Origin: Corinectria fuckeliana
Taxonomy: Eukaryota; Ascomycota; Sordariomycetes; Hypocreales; Nectriaceae
Length of the DNA: 64,000 nt
Reading direction: 5' to 3'
Assembly: GCA_019137255.1 (NCBI GenBank)
Contig: WPDH01000123.1
Coordinates: 186,001 to 250,000 of the forward strand
Part shown: positions 10,956 through 22,415 of the stretch, piece by piece
Layout: every line of letters starts with the position of its first letter
How positions within the stretch are numbered: position 1 is the stretch's first letter
Notes under the pieces: model-generated
The model's database searches: none
What the model was told of the DNA's origin: nothing
The model's input: the letters and a program-made list of their open reading frames with translations, nothing else
Made by a program: the position numbers and the translations under genes

Positions 10956-13900
10956 TTAACGAGATCCAAGGTTGCGGTTGTTTTTGATCTGACGGCTAGG
11001 ACCACGGCGCGAATCCTCAAGTCGATGATCAATGGGGGGTAGGTTCTCTGCTCGCTTCGCTGAGGCGGGCTGGACACCGTTTGCCTCACCAGGTTTGGTG
11101 TACTGGACCCAATGAGCTGCGGCTGTGTTCGCAATGGTAGGTGCAAGAGAGGCAGTGGCATGTCCAGCGTAGTTGGGGATCATGCCTTGAGCCGTGGTGG
11201 GAGACACCTTGCCTGGAGCGACCATGGCACTTGACTTGCCCTTCTTCAGCATGGTGTTCAGAATCGTGTTGCTGCCTTTACCGCCATTGCGTCCCTTGGT
11301 CCTAGTAATTGTTAGAATCATTCACCACTGATGCTGATTGTGCTACGACATACCGCTTGCGTCCAACTGATTGACGGCCCTGGAAGATCAAGCTCTTATC
11401 ACTGTCGGGACTGGAATCATCTGGCGACGACTTGCTCTTGGAACTCTCCTTGAAGCTGTCTTTGTTGCTCTTTACCGGAGATGGCGATACTGAATGGAGG
11501 TCCGAAAGATTAGGCGAAAATAAGTCAGGCGTGTAATCACCTTGCTCATCTACCGGACGAAATGCGCGGTAGACTTCGCCCACCGGAGTGCGGCAGGATA
11601 ATGAGCGAGTGATTCCGGAACCGTATCGATTCATCATCGAGTCCTCTTCGCGTGGGAGCGACTCCGACTGAGTAACATGGCCAAGTCGGTTGCGAACTGC
11701 TGCCAGACCCGATGGGGCCATGCTTTGAAACGGATCGTTCTGCGCGGGTTGCTCCAACTCATCGTTCAGTTTATCGTCCTCCAGGTCCGCTCCACTCAAA
11801 GGGGAAGCCGATTCAACAGACGAGTCCGAGGGGCTTTCTCTGGCTGGTGAGGGCGGGTAGAAGTCCTTGCCGTCGAACTTGGGAAGCCCTCTCTGGAGAC
11901 TACGAGGAGTCTTGCCCCAGAAAAGATGACGAGCGCGACGTTCATCCTTGGTCAGCTTGCGACCATAAACGTAGTCGATGTCCTTGGCATTCTCGGTCTT
12001 CATTCCGTGTGGCAACTTTCCAACAAGGTAGGGATCGCCCAAGTCAATGACAGAGCGAGAATTCTTGAAGAAAGACTTCCAACCAGAGCCGCCCTTTGGG
12101 ACGAGGTGTCCATTCATAGGGCGAACATGTTCATTGTCGGGGCTAGAGGAAGCCGACTGCGGAGCATAGATCGCAGTTGCTAGTGTCGAAGTGGTGCTTG
12201 ATGCTCGAGGGAGTCGAGGCTGAAATGGTTTGGCCAAGGCAGCGTTTATGGGCAAGCTCGATGCCTTTTTGGCGACTGCCATGGCACGAGCAGACGACTC
12301 ATCTGCGGTCTTGACGGGCTGGAATCCTGAAACCGATTTCGATGCGTTGAGGCCTTGAGCAGCTCGCGTAGGACCTCTCTCCCGGGGGTGGGGGTCCGGA
12401 GCAGGTGCTGGACTAGCTTCATTTTGGGGAGGTTGAGCCACGTCGGATCCAGCATCGCTTGTCGTGTAGCCTCTAGTCATCTTTCCGTCCTTTGATGACT
12501 TGGACTGAGAATCGTCGCTTTGTCCCTCCTTCTTGGGGTAGTGGCTTGCCTCAAATGCAAGCTGGCCGTCGAGGTTCTTCCCGAATTGCTCAATCTGGCC
12601 GCGAAACATCATCGCATGAGAGCTCAATGAAGGCTCATCAATCTGGTGTTTGTTGTACTGCAGCTGATCTTCACACCATTTCATGGCAATTCGGAGAGTC
12701 TCCATCTGCTTCTTGGTGATCTCGCTGGGACGGATCGACGAGATGGGAGGGTTCTGGGGAGGAACCAAGCTGGGCGCAGCAGAAATAGGCAGCATAGACT
12801 GAGGCTGAACAGAATGATTGGACTTTGCGGCAGCAGCATTGACAATGTGAGTGGCGTTGAGGTTGGTTCCGTTCTGGTCAAGGGATGCCATCATCTGGCC
12901 AGGCATGGGCACAGGCTGGAAGCTCTGGTGCGACATCATGTTGAACGGATAGATTGGCTGACCGTTCGGCATCATCCACTGGCCATTGTAGTAGAATGGG
13001 CGAGACTGATCAAATTGCTCGGGGGGCGAAATTCGAACAGGCTGGGACTGATCAGGGGCACTGGCTTCGCTCTGCCTGTCGCTTCGGGAGGAACCGTTGG
13101 ACTGGTTCACAATGGGGATCTGAGCCTGGAAATGATTGTAGGTGGGAGGGGGCATTGCGTAGCCGCCAGCCATGTTGAAGGCCATGGGAACTGTCATAAC
13201 CGGGTAAGGTGCTTGTGGTGCATGAGCCATTCCTTGATGCATGTTTGGAACAAATCCATTCATCGCGGGAGGAGCATACTGAGGGCCGTACTGAGGCTGC
13301 GTCGCTGGGTAAGGGGCAATGCCAGGCTGAGCAGCTACCGTGGAATGACTGCCAGCTGTCTGGTCCCCAGCAGTGCGCTCACGAGCCCATTTGGTGGTGG
13401 GCGACTGCGATCCGCGAGTGTTGGGAACGATTCGGCCACCTGCGGTGACGCGGACGTGAGTCGGAGAGACAATGTTCTTATAGAATCTTTGAAACCCCTC
13501 AGACTTCTGGGCAGTGAGGCCTGGCGGAGCCGTAGGATGCGTCTCAGTGTGCGAGGATTCAGACCGACGGGCATATTTCCACTCCGAGTCGGTGCCATCA
13601 AGCTGGGGGGCAGAGGCACGAGCAGCGACGGTTTGACGTCCAGAACCAGTGGAGATTTTCTTGGGCTCTTCCTCGATGCAAGGAAGCGGTCGGGTTGGGG
13701 CTAGACGAATAATTGCGGCTGCCACCACGTATCAGTTGGTCTGGTCATAATAGAAGCTTGGGGAGGGACAATACACACCTAGGTCAGGGTCTGACCCGAG
13801 CTTAGCTTCAAGGGCGTCTGCAACCTTGCGATCGAGAGGCACATGTCTCATCCGCAAGAGCTCCCAAGCGGAGTAAGTTTCGGACTCCATCCTGAATTCG

Positions 13901-14340
13901 ATGAAGGCAAAAAAGAGAAACGTGCGATGTCTCTCTTCTGAGTACCAGGCAAACAAGGTGGGATATTTGCCTTGGCAATGAGGAAGCCGTAGGTTTCTTG
14001 TAATGAACTGTAGGAGAGGTTTAACCTGTTCCCAAAGACTGCTATTGTCAGTTATGTTTTGTGCTTCGAGCTGTGATCTCAAAAAGAAGGGTAAAAGATC
14101 ATAGTAAAAAAACGGAGCAAGACACAACCGCGGCTCTTCTTCTTCAAAAGTAACAAGAGCACAGCGACTGCTGAACTTGAGATTGTAACGGATTGCATAT
14201 ATGGTCTGGGGAGTAATGATGGTGTCGCTCGACTGGGCTGCCGAAAGCCAGCGAATGAGCGACTTGACTTTCCGCCGCGGAGACCTCATCATTGCTTGGA
14301 AACCAGGCAACGCCTGAGAGATCCTAGGAAGGCCGAACAA
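10956..14340 (-). CDS. Conserved fungal protein, largely disordered (about 1090 aa)
   Basis: The three exons are 14340-13779, 13718-11354 and 11301-10956 (introns of 60 and 52 bp). All phases agree and total 1090 residues; a start at the second Met (MMRSPRR, residue 17) is also possible. The first 190 residues look folded (YAIRYNLKFSSRCALVTFEE, then FFYYDLLPFFLRSQLE). The middle is low-complexity, rich in Pro, Gln, Ser and Met. A compact conserved-looking block sits around residues 750-790 (KDIDYVYGRKLTKDERRARH, then FWGKTPRSLQRGLPKFDGKD). The C-terminus is basic. I believe similar proteins are annotated as hypothetical in other filamentous fungi, but I know no function. The Gln/Pro composition could suit an RNA- or transcription-associated protein; that is inference. 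Confidence 0.75.
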
Positions 14341-17300
14341 CCTCTATAATCCAGAGGATCCAAGAGAGGGAAGAATAGCGTAATGAAAACAGGAGGAATT
14401 GATGGTAAAGCGATGTGCTGTGGGAATAGTTGGGCAGGAATGGGTGTTCGTCTTGGAGGCTGCGGTGGGAAGGAAGGACGAGAAGCAAAGAAGCCTCAAT
14501 GACGAGGCGGGATAAAGAAAAATCGTGTTGGGATTGTGCGGAACAGCAGAAAAAATTGCACATGTTTGCAGAGCGGGCTGCCACCAGTTGGTGACAGTCC
14601 AGAGCAAAGTGAAGGTAAACCCGGAGGTGAAGTGAGAGTGAGAAGAAAGCGAGGACTTACCCAAAAGGTGCTGGAGGTAGCAGTCAGCAACTGTTAGGCA
14701 TACAAAATTGCCCGTTTCTGTCTCTGGGCGCCAGAACGGACCGGCAGTGAGTGGCAGAGACAGTGATGGCTAGTGCCAGTGCCAGTGAGTGAGAAAAACG
14801 AGTAGGGACGCGGTGTGTGGACGGGTTTCGGATGGCAAACAGCCCAAGACAAAGAAGCAGTGCGGATGAAGGCAGAAGAGAGGATGAAAACGAAGAAAAA
14901 GAACTTGAAAGGGTCGAGTCTGCAGAATCAGGGAAGACAGGTCAGCGAGTGTTAAGTACCAGTACCTACCTCACTACTACTGGGTAGTAGGTAGTAGGTA
15001 GGTACGTGAGGTGGGCACTTACTTGTTCGAGCGAAGTCCTTGAGGAAGGAGCGCCTTGATGCTCTCGTGAGCTGCTGCTTAACTCGACACTGGTTTGCCG
15101 GAAGCTCGCCAGGTGATACCGTGGCTGTAGCAACCACCGGTGGTGATGTGCAAGAAGACGAGAAGATGACAAGATAGTCAAGTCAGAGAAGCAGAGAGAG
15201 TGTTATGATGATAGCCCCTCGACTTAGGAGTCGAGAGGAAGGAGGGGGGAGGACGTGCTCAGAACTGGAGGCGGCTGCGGCGGCAACGCCACGGCGTAGG
15301 ATGTTTTCTCTGATGCTCTGAGCAATAAAGAAGGTGAGGACTAAAAGGGGATGACAACAAGAAGAGCCCTAATGGGCAGATGAAGCTCCTTTGAGGGGAG
15401 CGGAGGTGTTGTGGGTGGTGGTGTTGAGTTGCGTTGTGAGCGTTGTGGGTGTTGTGAGGAGAAGGAATCGGGATGGCTTCAACGACGGCCGTTTTTTCTT
15501 TCATAACAACACGAGAGAGACGCGTTTACTCACATGACCCGCATGCAACTACGTGGTATATAAAGATACGGTCCGTCAACATGGCCGTAACGGACCGGCG
15601 CATCGTTGACGGATCTTGCGCCGCATCACGACTAAGCCTGTGGCGCTGGTTGACGAGGGTATAGGGGATTCATGAAGGCAGGTTTCCTAGGAAACCAGGC
15701 AAGGAACCCGTGCCAGTACGGTAAATCACCAATGCCTAACCCGCCCAGCAACTAGACATTGACAATTGATAATGTCCGTGTAAGTGACGATCCGAGACGC
15801 CCCGTCCGCTCGGTGGCGCGTTATGCTAGCATGGGACTTACACTAAATACATCACCCTTGCCATACGTTCTCAGGCTTCACTAAGAAACCAATACACCTC
15901 TGACCACCATGGGTAACTATCACCATCTCAGGCCGTTCAGTTTCATCATAGACATCCTTGTCTTCGATCCCATAAGAAGGGACAGCGGCACCATGCAAAC
16001 AGTGATGCAATTGAGGCCTATTCAACGCTGAGAAGATGTTCTACGCAACGTTTATGAGGGACGCGGCTGGATGCCTTGACTGTCAATGCGGGAACAATAC
16101 ATTGAGACTCAAACACTTGGAGACGGTGGGGAATCGGCCGTCGTGAGTGGGTAGAAAAGTTGCGTTGTGTTGGTTTCGCCATCAGCCCTCAGCCGAGTGT
16201 TTGCTCTGGAAAAAATACAAACCAAGCCATTGAATTTGCGAGGGCCTGCAATGGAGCGAGGCCATGGTTGTCGTTGTTTGAGACCAACGGGCACAACGCT
16301 TGGGTTGTGGCGCCGTTATTTCGATGGATCGTTGTGTCGTCGTGTCGTTGTGGCGTCGACTTCATTTGAGTGGGAGATCGGTGGGGCAGGGGGACTTTGT
16401 CCATTCAAGCACAGCAAGTTTGTTTAGTTCAGGGGTATTCGACATCTTGGAACCTAGGAAACAATCCACGAGCGTTGGTTCAGTGTTGAAGACATCAAGC
16501 TCTTTTGGGTACAGGCTCCAAAGGCTAGGGATGACGAGAGGTATCTCATAACTTCCCAGAAGCAGAACACCAGCTTCTCATCTTTACTCACAGCCAAGGC
16601 TTCATCCTTTTCACGGCCAAGACTTCACTCTGCTGGCATTCATGGCATCGAATCCACGAAGCAGTCAGGGAATCTTGGTTCCGCAGTTCCATTCGAAGCC
16701 GTGGCAGCAACTGCCAAGTTCACACGATGCTAACGCCAGAGCAGCCCGATGCTCCAAGGTCAACAAGATCGGCTAATGGCTTTCCAGCATTGCCGCAGAT
16801 AGCAACAACAAATGCTCAAGCTTCAATGGCGGACATGTCCCGTCTCTCGTCTTCTTTCTCCCTCTCCCCGTCTGCGCAGAAGTGTCACGGCTTCTAACTG
16901 AGCTTTGGGTGTATGGTGCGTCGGATCCGAAGGAGTGCGGAACGAGAGCCTAGACTGACTTTGACCTCTCACATAGATCCAGCTTGTCCCCCTTCGAACC
17001 GTTTCCCCTATCGAGCCGTTAGATCCTATACGCACTCACGCAGAGAACTGTGCAGCAACTACCTAAGTCGGACCGAGACTCTCAGCCCCTCGGTCCACGT
17101 CGACCAAGCGGCTTCGTACCAAAACGCCCTGCATCATGCTTCCTGTCCAAGCCAATTTAGCAGGCCTCTTCCAGAGGAACCTTTGCAGTCAGGTCACGGA
17201 GGTAGTGCACGGAACTCTACATCAAAGACAAATTCCTAGGTGTCGGCGGCGTGAGGACGAGCAAGGGGACCCGAGCAAGCAATGCCTGTCACTCCCCTTG

Positions 17301-17430
17301 CTCGTAATGCCTGTCACTCACGGCAAGATGGGCGACCATTGGCTGTCACCCGCGCCAGCTCCAGTCGAGCAGTCAAAATAAAGGCCTGGAACTTGCCCGT
17401 CGACTGCTCTACATGGCGTTGGGTGTGTGT

Positions 17431-17454
17431 GGGGGGAGGGGGAGGGGGAGGGGG
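17431..17454 (+). repeat. G-quadruplex-forming G-tract array
   Basis: Four runs of five or six G are separated by single A bases (G6-A-G5-A-G5-A-G5). Four long G-runs with one-base loops are the most stable class of predicted intramolecular quadruplex. Confidence 0.8.
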
Positions 17455-18267
17455 AGTTGCGGCTTGGGAACTGTCTGTGGGAACTGTCTGGGGAAGCGCG
17501 CCAGCGATGAGACAACGATGTCCAGCTGCGCCAATGCCAGTAGTTTGAGAAGACGACCCTGTCGGCGAGAGAGAAGACATGCATGCCCAGGCTGAAGAGG
17601 AGGGTCGGGGCTGAAAGCCAATTGGTACCTAGAAGGCTGCGGTCGATGCAGGGCTGGACGACTGGGCCAACGGGTTCTGGAGGCTATGAGCCATTTCCCA
17701 ACCGCAGGTTAGATCATAGTATACATGCATGGCGAGATGCGAGGCAGTAGCTTAAGTACAGGGGCACGCGTGGTCAAGTGGCGTCGGCCTGGTTTGGGTT
17801 TTGGATGCCAGGTCCGGAGACTATCTTAGGTACCTAGGGAGAGGGTTGCCTGTCTACCTGTGTGCGCAGCCACTCGTAATTGCCTAGGGGTTCCAGTACT
17901 CTGCCAATACAGAAGAAGGCTACAATGACATGTTGGCTACCTGAACTGACTCTCGGAGCTGTGTCTGTCATGGGATGACTTGTGAAAGTCGAGGCGCGAG
18001 CGGGTAGGCTAGGGAGAGGAGTCGTGTCATGACTACCGGCGTCCACTGCCAGCCTACTAGTGGTGAGACGATGTGAGAGCCTCGGCTCATTCCAGTTGGG
18101 GAACCCGCTGGCAGCCACGGCTCATTCAGCAATTGCGCGGTTTTATCTCAACTTGCAGCAGCTCATGGTTCGGTTTCCGTCTCTTCTTTACTGTCCCTCG
18201 GCCGATTCGCGTGTCTCCCCACCTCTTGATTTCCATTGTAGTTGATGCAAGACGAGGCGAGCTTGTT

Positions 18268-18287
18268 CTACCTAGGTACCTAGGTAG
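18268..18287. repeat. Perfect 20-bp palindrome
   Basis: CTACCTAGGTACCTAGGTAG equals its own reverse complement. Related TACCTAGGTA and TAGGTAGGTA motifs recur in the window, for example near 14990, 17627, 17828, 23260, 23576, 31965 and 56670. Confidence 0.95.
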
Positions 18288-19081
18288 TCGGTCATGGACC
18301 CCTCCATCCATCCCGCACCGGGCCAGGCACGGCCTTGTCAGTTGACTTCCGTACCTACCTACCCATTAATTCTACATCTCCGGCTTTGGTTACACGCAGG
18401 CCGCTGTTGTTGGGGCCTTCGACGCACTCCTTCATCCGTGGGGCTTTGCTGGCTGTACATAATTGCCCCCAACGTCCATCCGTGGCAACATCGTCATCGG
18501 AAACTGCCCCGCCCTTCTGCCACTTTTTACCTACTAATTACTTACCTACCCCGCCATCACGGGGCACGGGGATCGGCCAACGGGGCACCGCAGCGCACTG
18601 CGCAAAAGCCGCCTGACTTCCATGGGGACTTTCACGGGCCGGAAACCTACTCAGGCTTGCTCGGCGCTGCGGAGGCTAAAAGCAAGAAGATGGACGTAGC
18701 GGGTCTTGGGGACACTTGAACAAGTCCCGAGCAAACTACTATTAAAGATGGTTTGACCCGCCCTCCAGCTACTGTGTTTGTTCCCTTTCAGGTCCAGTTC
18801 CAATTGCAAAGTCCTGCATTCTCACGAGAGCCCCGAGCTTCAAGCACCAGTTCCACCTTCACAGAAAACCACCCACAATTCCAATCCACTGCACTTCCAA
18901 TCCGTCTTGAGACCTTCACTCCTCTCGACCTGTACGTCACTTGATATCTTCAGACCTTGTAAGCCGTTTACCGCAGGCTTGTCATCAATTCACTAGATAC
19001 CAAGCTCACACACGTACTCAGATCTTGTATAGCTTCATCCGTTCAATTCACCCACCCTATACCCTTCCAACAACAACCACA

Positions 19082-20000
19082 ATGGCCCCCCTCACCCCCC
19101 ACTGGAGCCGCCCCTCCCACCCCGACATCCAGGAAGTCATCGAGAACCCTGCCGAGTTCACCACCAAGAGCATCTCCCGCGTCGCTCTCCCTCCCTTCTC
19201 CGTCTTCGCCAAGTTCGACTTCCCTCCCTGCACCCCGGCCTCGGAGCCCACCTACGCCACTGTCCAGACTGGCCGTGACACCCACCTCAACCTCAACAGC
19301 GACCTGCTCTACATCAATCATTCCTGCGAGCCCTCTCTCGTTAGTCACCTTCACCCGCGGTCGGCTCTGCATTCTCCCCTGGCCTCTTACACAAGGAAAG
19401 CCGTTAACAAATGCCGTTGTCCCCATGTTTAGCATTTCGATGTGGGCAACCTCAACATCCTGGTCGGGCCCAAGGGTCTGAAGCCCGGCGACGAGCTCAC
19501 TGTTGGTTCCACTCATGCCTCCCAAGGTTCTGCTTTACTGTAGACATAATTGCTAACCCCCCCTACAGTTCTTCTACCCCTCCACTGAGTGGTCCATGGC
19601 CCAGCCCTTCGACTGCCTCTGCAAGACCCCCACCTGCCGCGGCCGCATCGCCGGCGCCCGCGACATGACGGACGCCCAGCTCGACGGCATCTGGCTCAAC
19701 GGCCACATCATCCAGCTCCGGACGGAGCAGCGCCGCACCCAGCGATCTGCGGACCCCACCGCTGCGGCCCTGCAGGACGCCGTCGCCCTCGCCGAGAAGG
19801 TCCTCGAGGCCGCCCGGCTCGCACTGCGCTCCTACGCGGGCAGCAACCCCTCCGACGTCAATGGCAACGGCAACGGCAACGGCGTCGTCCGCGGCAAGGT
19901 CGGCAACGGCGAGTTCTCCAAGTCGCCTGCTGCGCAGCATCGTGATGTCTCTTCGAGGGCGCTGGGTGGCGAGATGGGTGGCGACACTATCCGCGTCTGA
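19082..20000 (+). CDS. SET domain-containing protein
   Basis: The three exons are 19082-19339, 19433-19501 and 19569-20000 (introns of 93 and 67 bp, phase 0), giving 252 residues. The spliced product shows the second half of a SET fold: INHSCEPSL-HFDVGNLNIL, then GDELT-FFYPSTEWSMAQPFDCLC. These correspond to the NHxCxPN and ExxFxY motifs that form the SAM and lysine site. A post-SET-like CLCKTPTCRGRI follows. The first half of the SET domain is short and divergent, as in the small fungal SET proteins of about 150-250 residues. The tail is low-complexity (NGNGNGNG) and likely disordered. The substrate is unknown; a histone target should not be assumed. Confidence 0.8.
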
Positions 20001-20348
20001 GCGAGGGGAGGGGGCGTAGGCGCTTTGGAGACTTGATGATGGTGACCGAGAAATGTTGCTGTTGTTGAGGACCCAAGGCCCTACAAGATATGTTCAATTC
20101 TATAGTAGCTAGGATATTTAAAGTAGTAGTCTGTTTTGAAATTGAGGCCGAAATCCATCAGCTCCTCATCGCCGAGTCTTGTCCACCTCCCCCGTTTGCA
20201 TCCAATATCGCCCAGCAACCGAATAACCAATCATTTCCACCCGCAATTCATTTACATCAGATCGCCATCAATACTTCATGTACAGTTTGCAAAATGCCAA
20301 ACGCCAGACAAAATATTGCCCTCATCGAACATCATCATACAGCCCTCC
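20001..20348. other. Convergent 3' flanks
   Basis: These 348 bp lie between two convergent genes. They are AT-richer than the flanking coding DNA, and nothing else is seen. Confidence 0.6.
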
Positions 20349-22415
20349 TTATTTGCCCTCCGCCTCAGGTGGGGGGGCCTGCTCCTTCAAGTCTCGCCAT
20401 CGGCTCCACGCGCTACGACCCTTTTCTGAGCCAGCACCACCGGCATACTTGGCTTCCTCCTTTTCCCAAGACGCGCGCTCCATGACGCGGCGGGCTAGAT
20501 ACGCTCGTGCAAACTTCCACGCCTCGGTATCGGCCAAGTTCCATGCCTCTATGGATGTGCGCAATCGCGTCTCTCGCGTCAGCTTGGTGAGGTTCACGAT
20601 CCGCTTGGCCTGCTGGAGTAGGGACTTTTCTTTGGCTTCCTCCTCTTCAGGGGTTAAAGCGACCTGTGCTCCATCCTTCTGCTTCTCCACCTGCTTTGCC
20701 GGTACCTCCTCTGTATTCCTGTCCTTCTCGGCCTCTGCCTTCTTATCTTCCTCGGTCTTCTTGTCCTCATCTGCCTTCTTCCCTTTCTCTTCTTCTCTGT
20801 TGTCTGGTACGGCCGGTGCCTCTCGCTTTGCGTTCTTCGGCTTATCTTCCTTGCCAGCCTCCTCCTTGGGCTTTCCCTCTACCTTCTTCTCCTCAGGGTG
20901 CGGAATAGAGAATCCAAAGTGCCAGTCGAGATCCTTGGGGATTTCAGACTCGGCAGTCAACCAAAATGCATTGGCGGAGGCATGATCATCCGCAACAGCC
21001 TGCTTGAAGCGCACGACACGTGAATAGCCGGAAATACTGGAGCCCAAGAGCTCCTGCGTCAGGGCTGCGAGCCATGGATCGCGAGGAGACTCGCCTCGGA
21101 TCCAGCTGATATCGATATCCTCCCGAAGGTTATCCAGCGAGGCAATAGTCCAGGGATGAGGAACCGTCCCAAGAGAAAAGACGCGACTTGCGTTCCGGTA
21201 CTGGGAAGGGGTGCCGATCTTCATCGACGTGGCACCGGCAGTGCAAGGCTGGCACCTGTAAATGTTGGGAGGGCACGACGACGGAATGGGGTTTTCGGAA
21301 CAATAAGCTAGAGAGCTGGCTAGATTGAGGGCGGGCTCAACCATGAAGCTGGTGTGGGCGGGCAGCGGTTGTAGCACCTCAATGCCGTCGCGGAAGCGGT
21401 TCTGCCAGGCCGTATGCAGGTGGGCATTGATCAGTCTGTTGAGGGAGTCGAGGCCCTTTGCCCTGTTGGTGGTGATAGCGTCTGCCACCTTTGAGTAATC
21501 CTTTCTGATAACCTCGGGTGTGTAGTATGCTAGCGAGCTCGGGGCCTTGTCGACATCAAATGCTTCCTTTGCCACAATCTCGATGACACTCTTGCCGGTG
21601 GTCAAACTGGAAGAATCCAGCAAAGCTCGCAAAACCTTGTTGACTTCGGCGCCTTGACCGGCCAACAGACCGCTGTCGAACCCCTTCCATCTCGTCAGGG
21701 TAGGGTATTCGCCCTGTCGGAGGTAGGACAGAAGCGGATCGTTACTGGGGGCCATTGGGAACATGGTGTAATCGGTCAACAGGCCGGCGCCCATCGACTC
21801 CCAGGCAAACCATTTCATCAGATCGACCTTGAGGTCCGGACCCACCTCCATTCTCTGCAGTTCGTTATACTTGGGATTCTCCACGGCCTCAGAAGCCGAG
21901 AGGATGACAGGCCGGAAACCATGCGCCCACCAAGCGCGTCGCCACGTCCGTAGTATGTCGCTCTCTGCATCCTTTTCCTCCCTCGATTTCTTTGGCGTGA
22001 AGTCGTAGTAGCAATAGATGATTGGGCGTTCCGGGAGCGGAGGTAGCAAAGCTCTCTCTTCGTCGAGGGTGATGGAGCTCGAGAAAGGGACCGAAAGCCA
22101 TTTCCAGTCAGCCCACCAGGATGTTCCCTTGTAGTTATCTTGCTTCTGTCGAGGAGGCGGGTGCGAAGGCTGAAGAAAAGGACTCAGAATGCTCTTATAG
22201 ATAGTGTCGCTAATGCTGGTCACAGTGTACTTGGATTCCTTGGGTTCCTGTTCGGGTGGCTTAACTCCCGTGGGGCCAGCGGGGGAGACTGGTACCAGAG
22301 GAGGGCTTAAGACGAAGAAGGCGAACGCGAAGAGGCCGAGGCCGAATATGAGGTACGTCAGGCGGCGGGAAGCAAAGCGACGGTGCCGGCTGAAGAGGGT
22401 ATGTGTCGTGGGCAT
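20349..22415 (-). CDS. Type II membrane protein, glycosyltransferase-like (688 aa)
   Basis: This is a single-exon frame of 688 residues. It has a short basic N-terminus, one membrane anchor at about residues 18-42 (LTYLIFGLGLFAFAFFVLS) and then a lumenal domain, the topology of Golgi glycosyltransferases. YYDFTPKKS, TWRRAWWAHGFRPVILSASE and, around residues 205-225, VDLMKWFAWESMGAGLLTDY resemble the GT-A pattern in which a GGxxxDxD segment holds the metal; here it reads GAGLLTDYTMFP, without a second Asp. Three Cys sit in a cluster (YCSENP, SSCPPNIYRCQPC). After about residue 510 the chain becomes a charged Lys/Glu/Ala-rich region typical of a coiled coil. I do not recognise the family, and the glycosyltransferase role is inference. 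Confidence 0.75.
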   Translation of the reverse strand: MPTTHTLFSRHRRFASRRLTYLIFGLGLFAFAFFVLSPPLVPVSPAGPTGVKPPEQEPKESKYTVTSISDTIYKSILSPFLQPSHPPPRQKQDNYKGTSWWADWKWLSVPFSSSITLDEERALLPPLPERPIIYCYYDFTPKKSREEKDAESDILRTWRRAWWAHGFRPVILSASEAVENPKYNELQRMEVGPDLKVDLMKWFAWESMGAGLLTDYTMFPMAPSNDPLLSYLRQGEYPTLTRWKGFDSGLLAGQGAEVNKVLRALLDSSSLTTGKSVIEIVAKEAFDVDKAPSSLAYYTPEVIRKDYSKVADAITTNRAKGLDSLNRLINAHLHTAWQNRFRDGIEVLQPLPAHTSFMVEPALNLASSLAYCSENPIPSSCPPNIYRCQPCTAGATSMKIGTPSQYRNASRVFSLGTVPHPWTIASLDNLREDIDISWIRGESPRDPWLAALTQELLGSSISGYSRVVRFKQAVADDHASANAFWLTAESEIPKDLDWHFGFSIPHPEEKKVEGKPKEEAGKEDKPKNAKREAPAVPDNREEEKGKKADEDKKTEEDKKAEAEKDRNTEEVPAKQVEKQKDGAQVALTPEEEEAKEKSLLQQAKRIVNLTKLTRETRLRTSIEAWNLADTEAWKFARAYLARRVMERASWEKEEAKYAGGAGSEKGRSAWSRWRDLKEQAPPPEAEGK

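Larger units (their letters stand above)
14341..19081. other. Long intergenic region (4.7 kb)
   Basis: No gene is supported between two divergent genes. Donor-like sites on the minus strand (GGGTAAGT near 14660, AAGTAAGTG near 15020) suggest that the 1090-residue gene could have a long spliced 5' leader reaching past 15 kb. The region also holds a G-quadruplex run, a 20-bp palindrome, and a 14-bp direct repeat AATGCCTGTCACTC at 17281-17294 and 17306-17319. The last 140 bp are the SET gene's leader. Open frames here are short, overlap on both strands and show no motif. Confidence 0.5.

Noticed and set aside
12646..13704. 352-codon plus-strand open frame
   Set aside because: It is antisense to the main exon of the 1090-residue gene, whose three-exon phase agreement is much stronger evidence. 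It is a mirror of codon bias.
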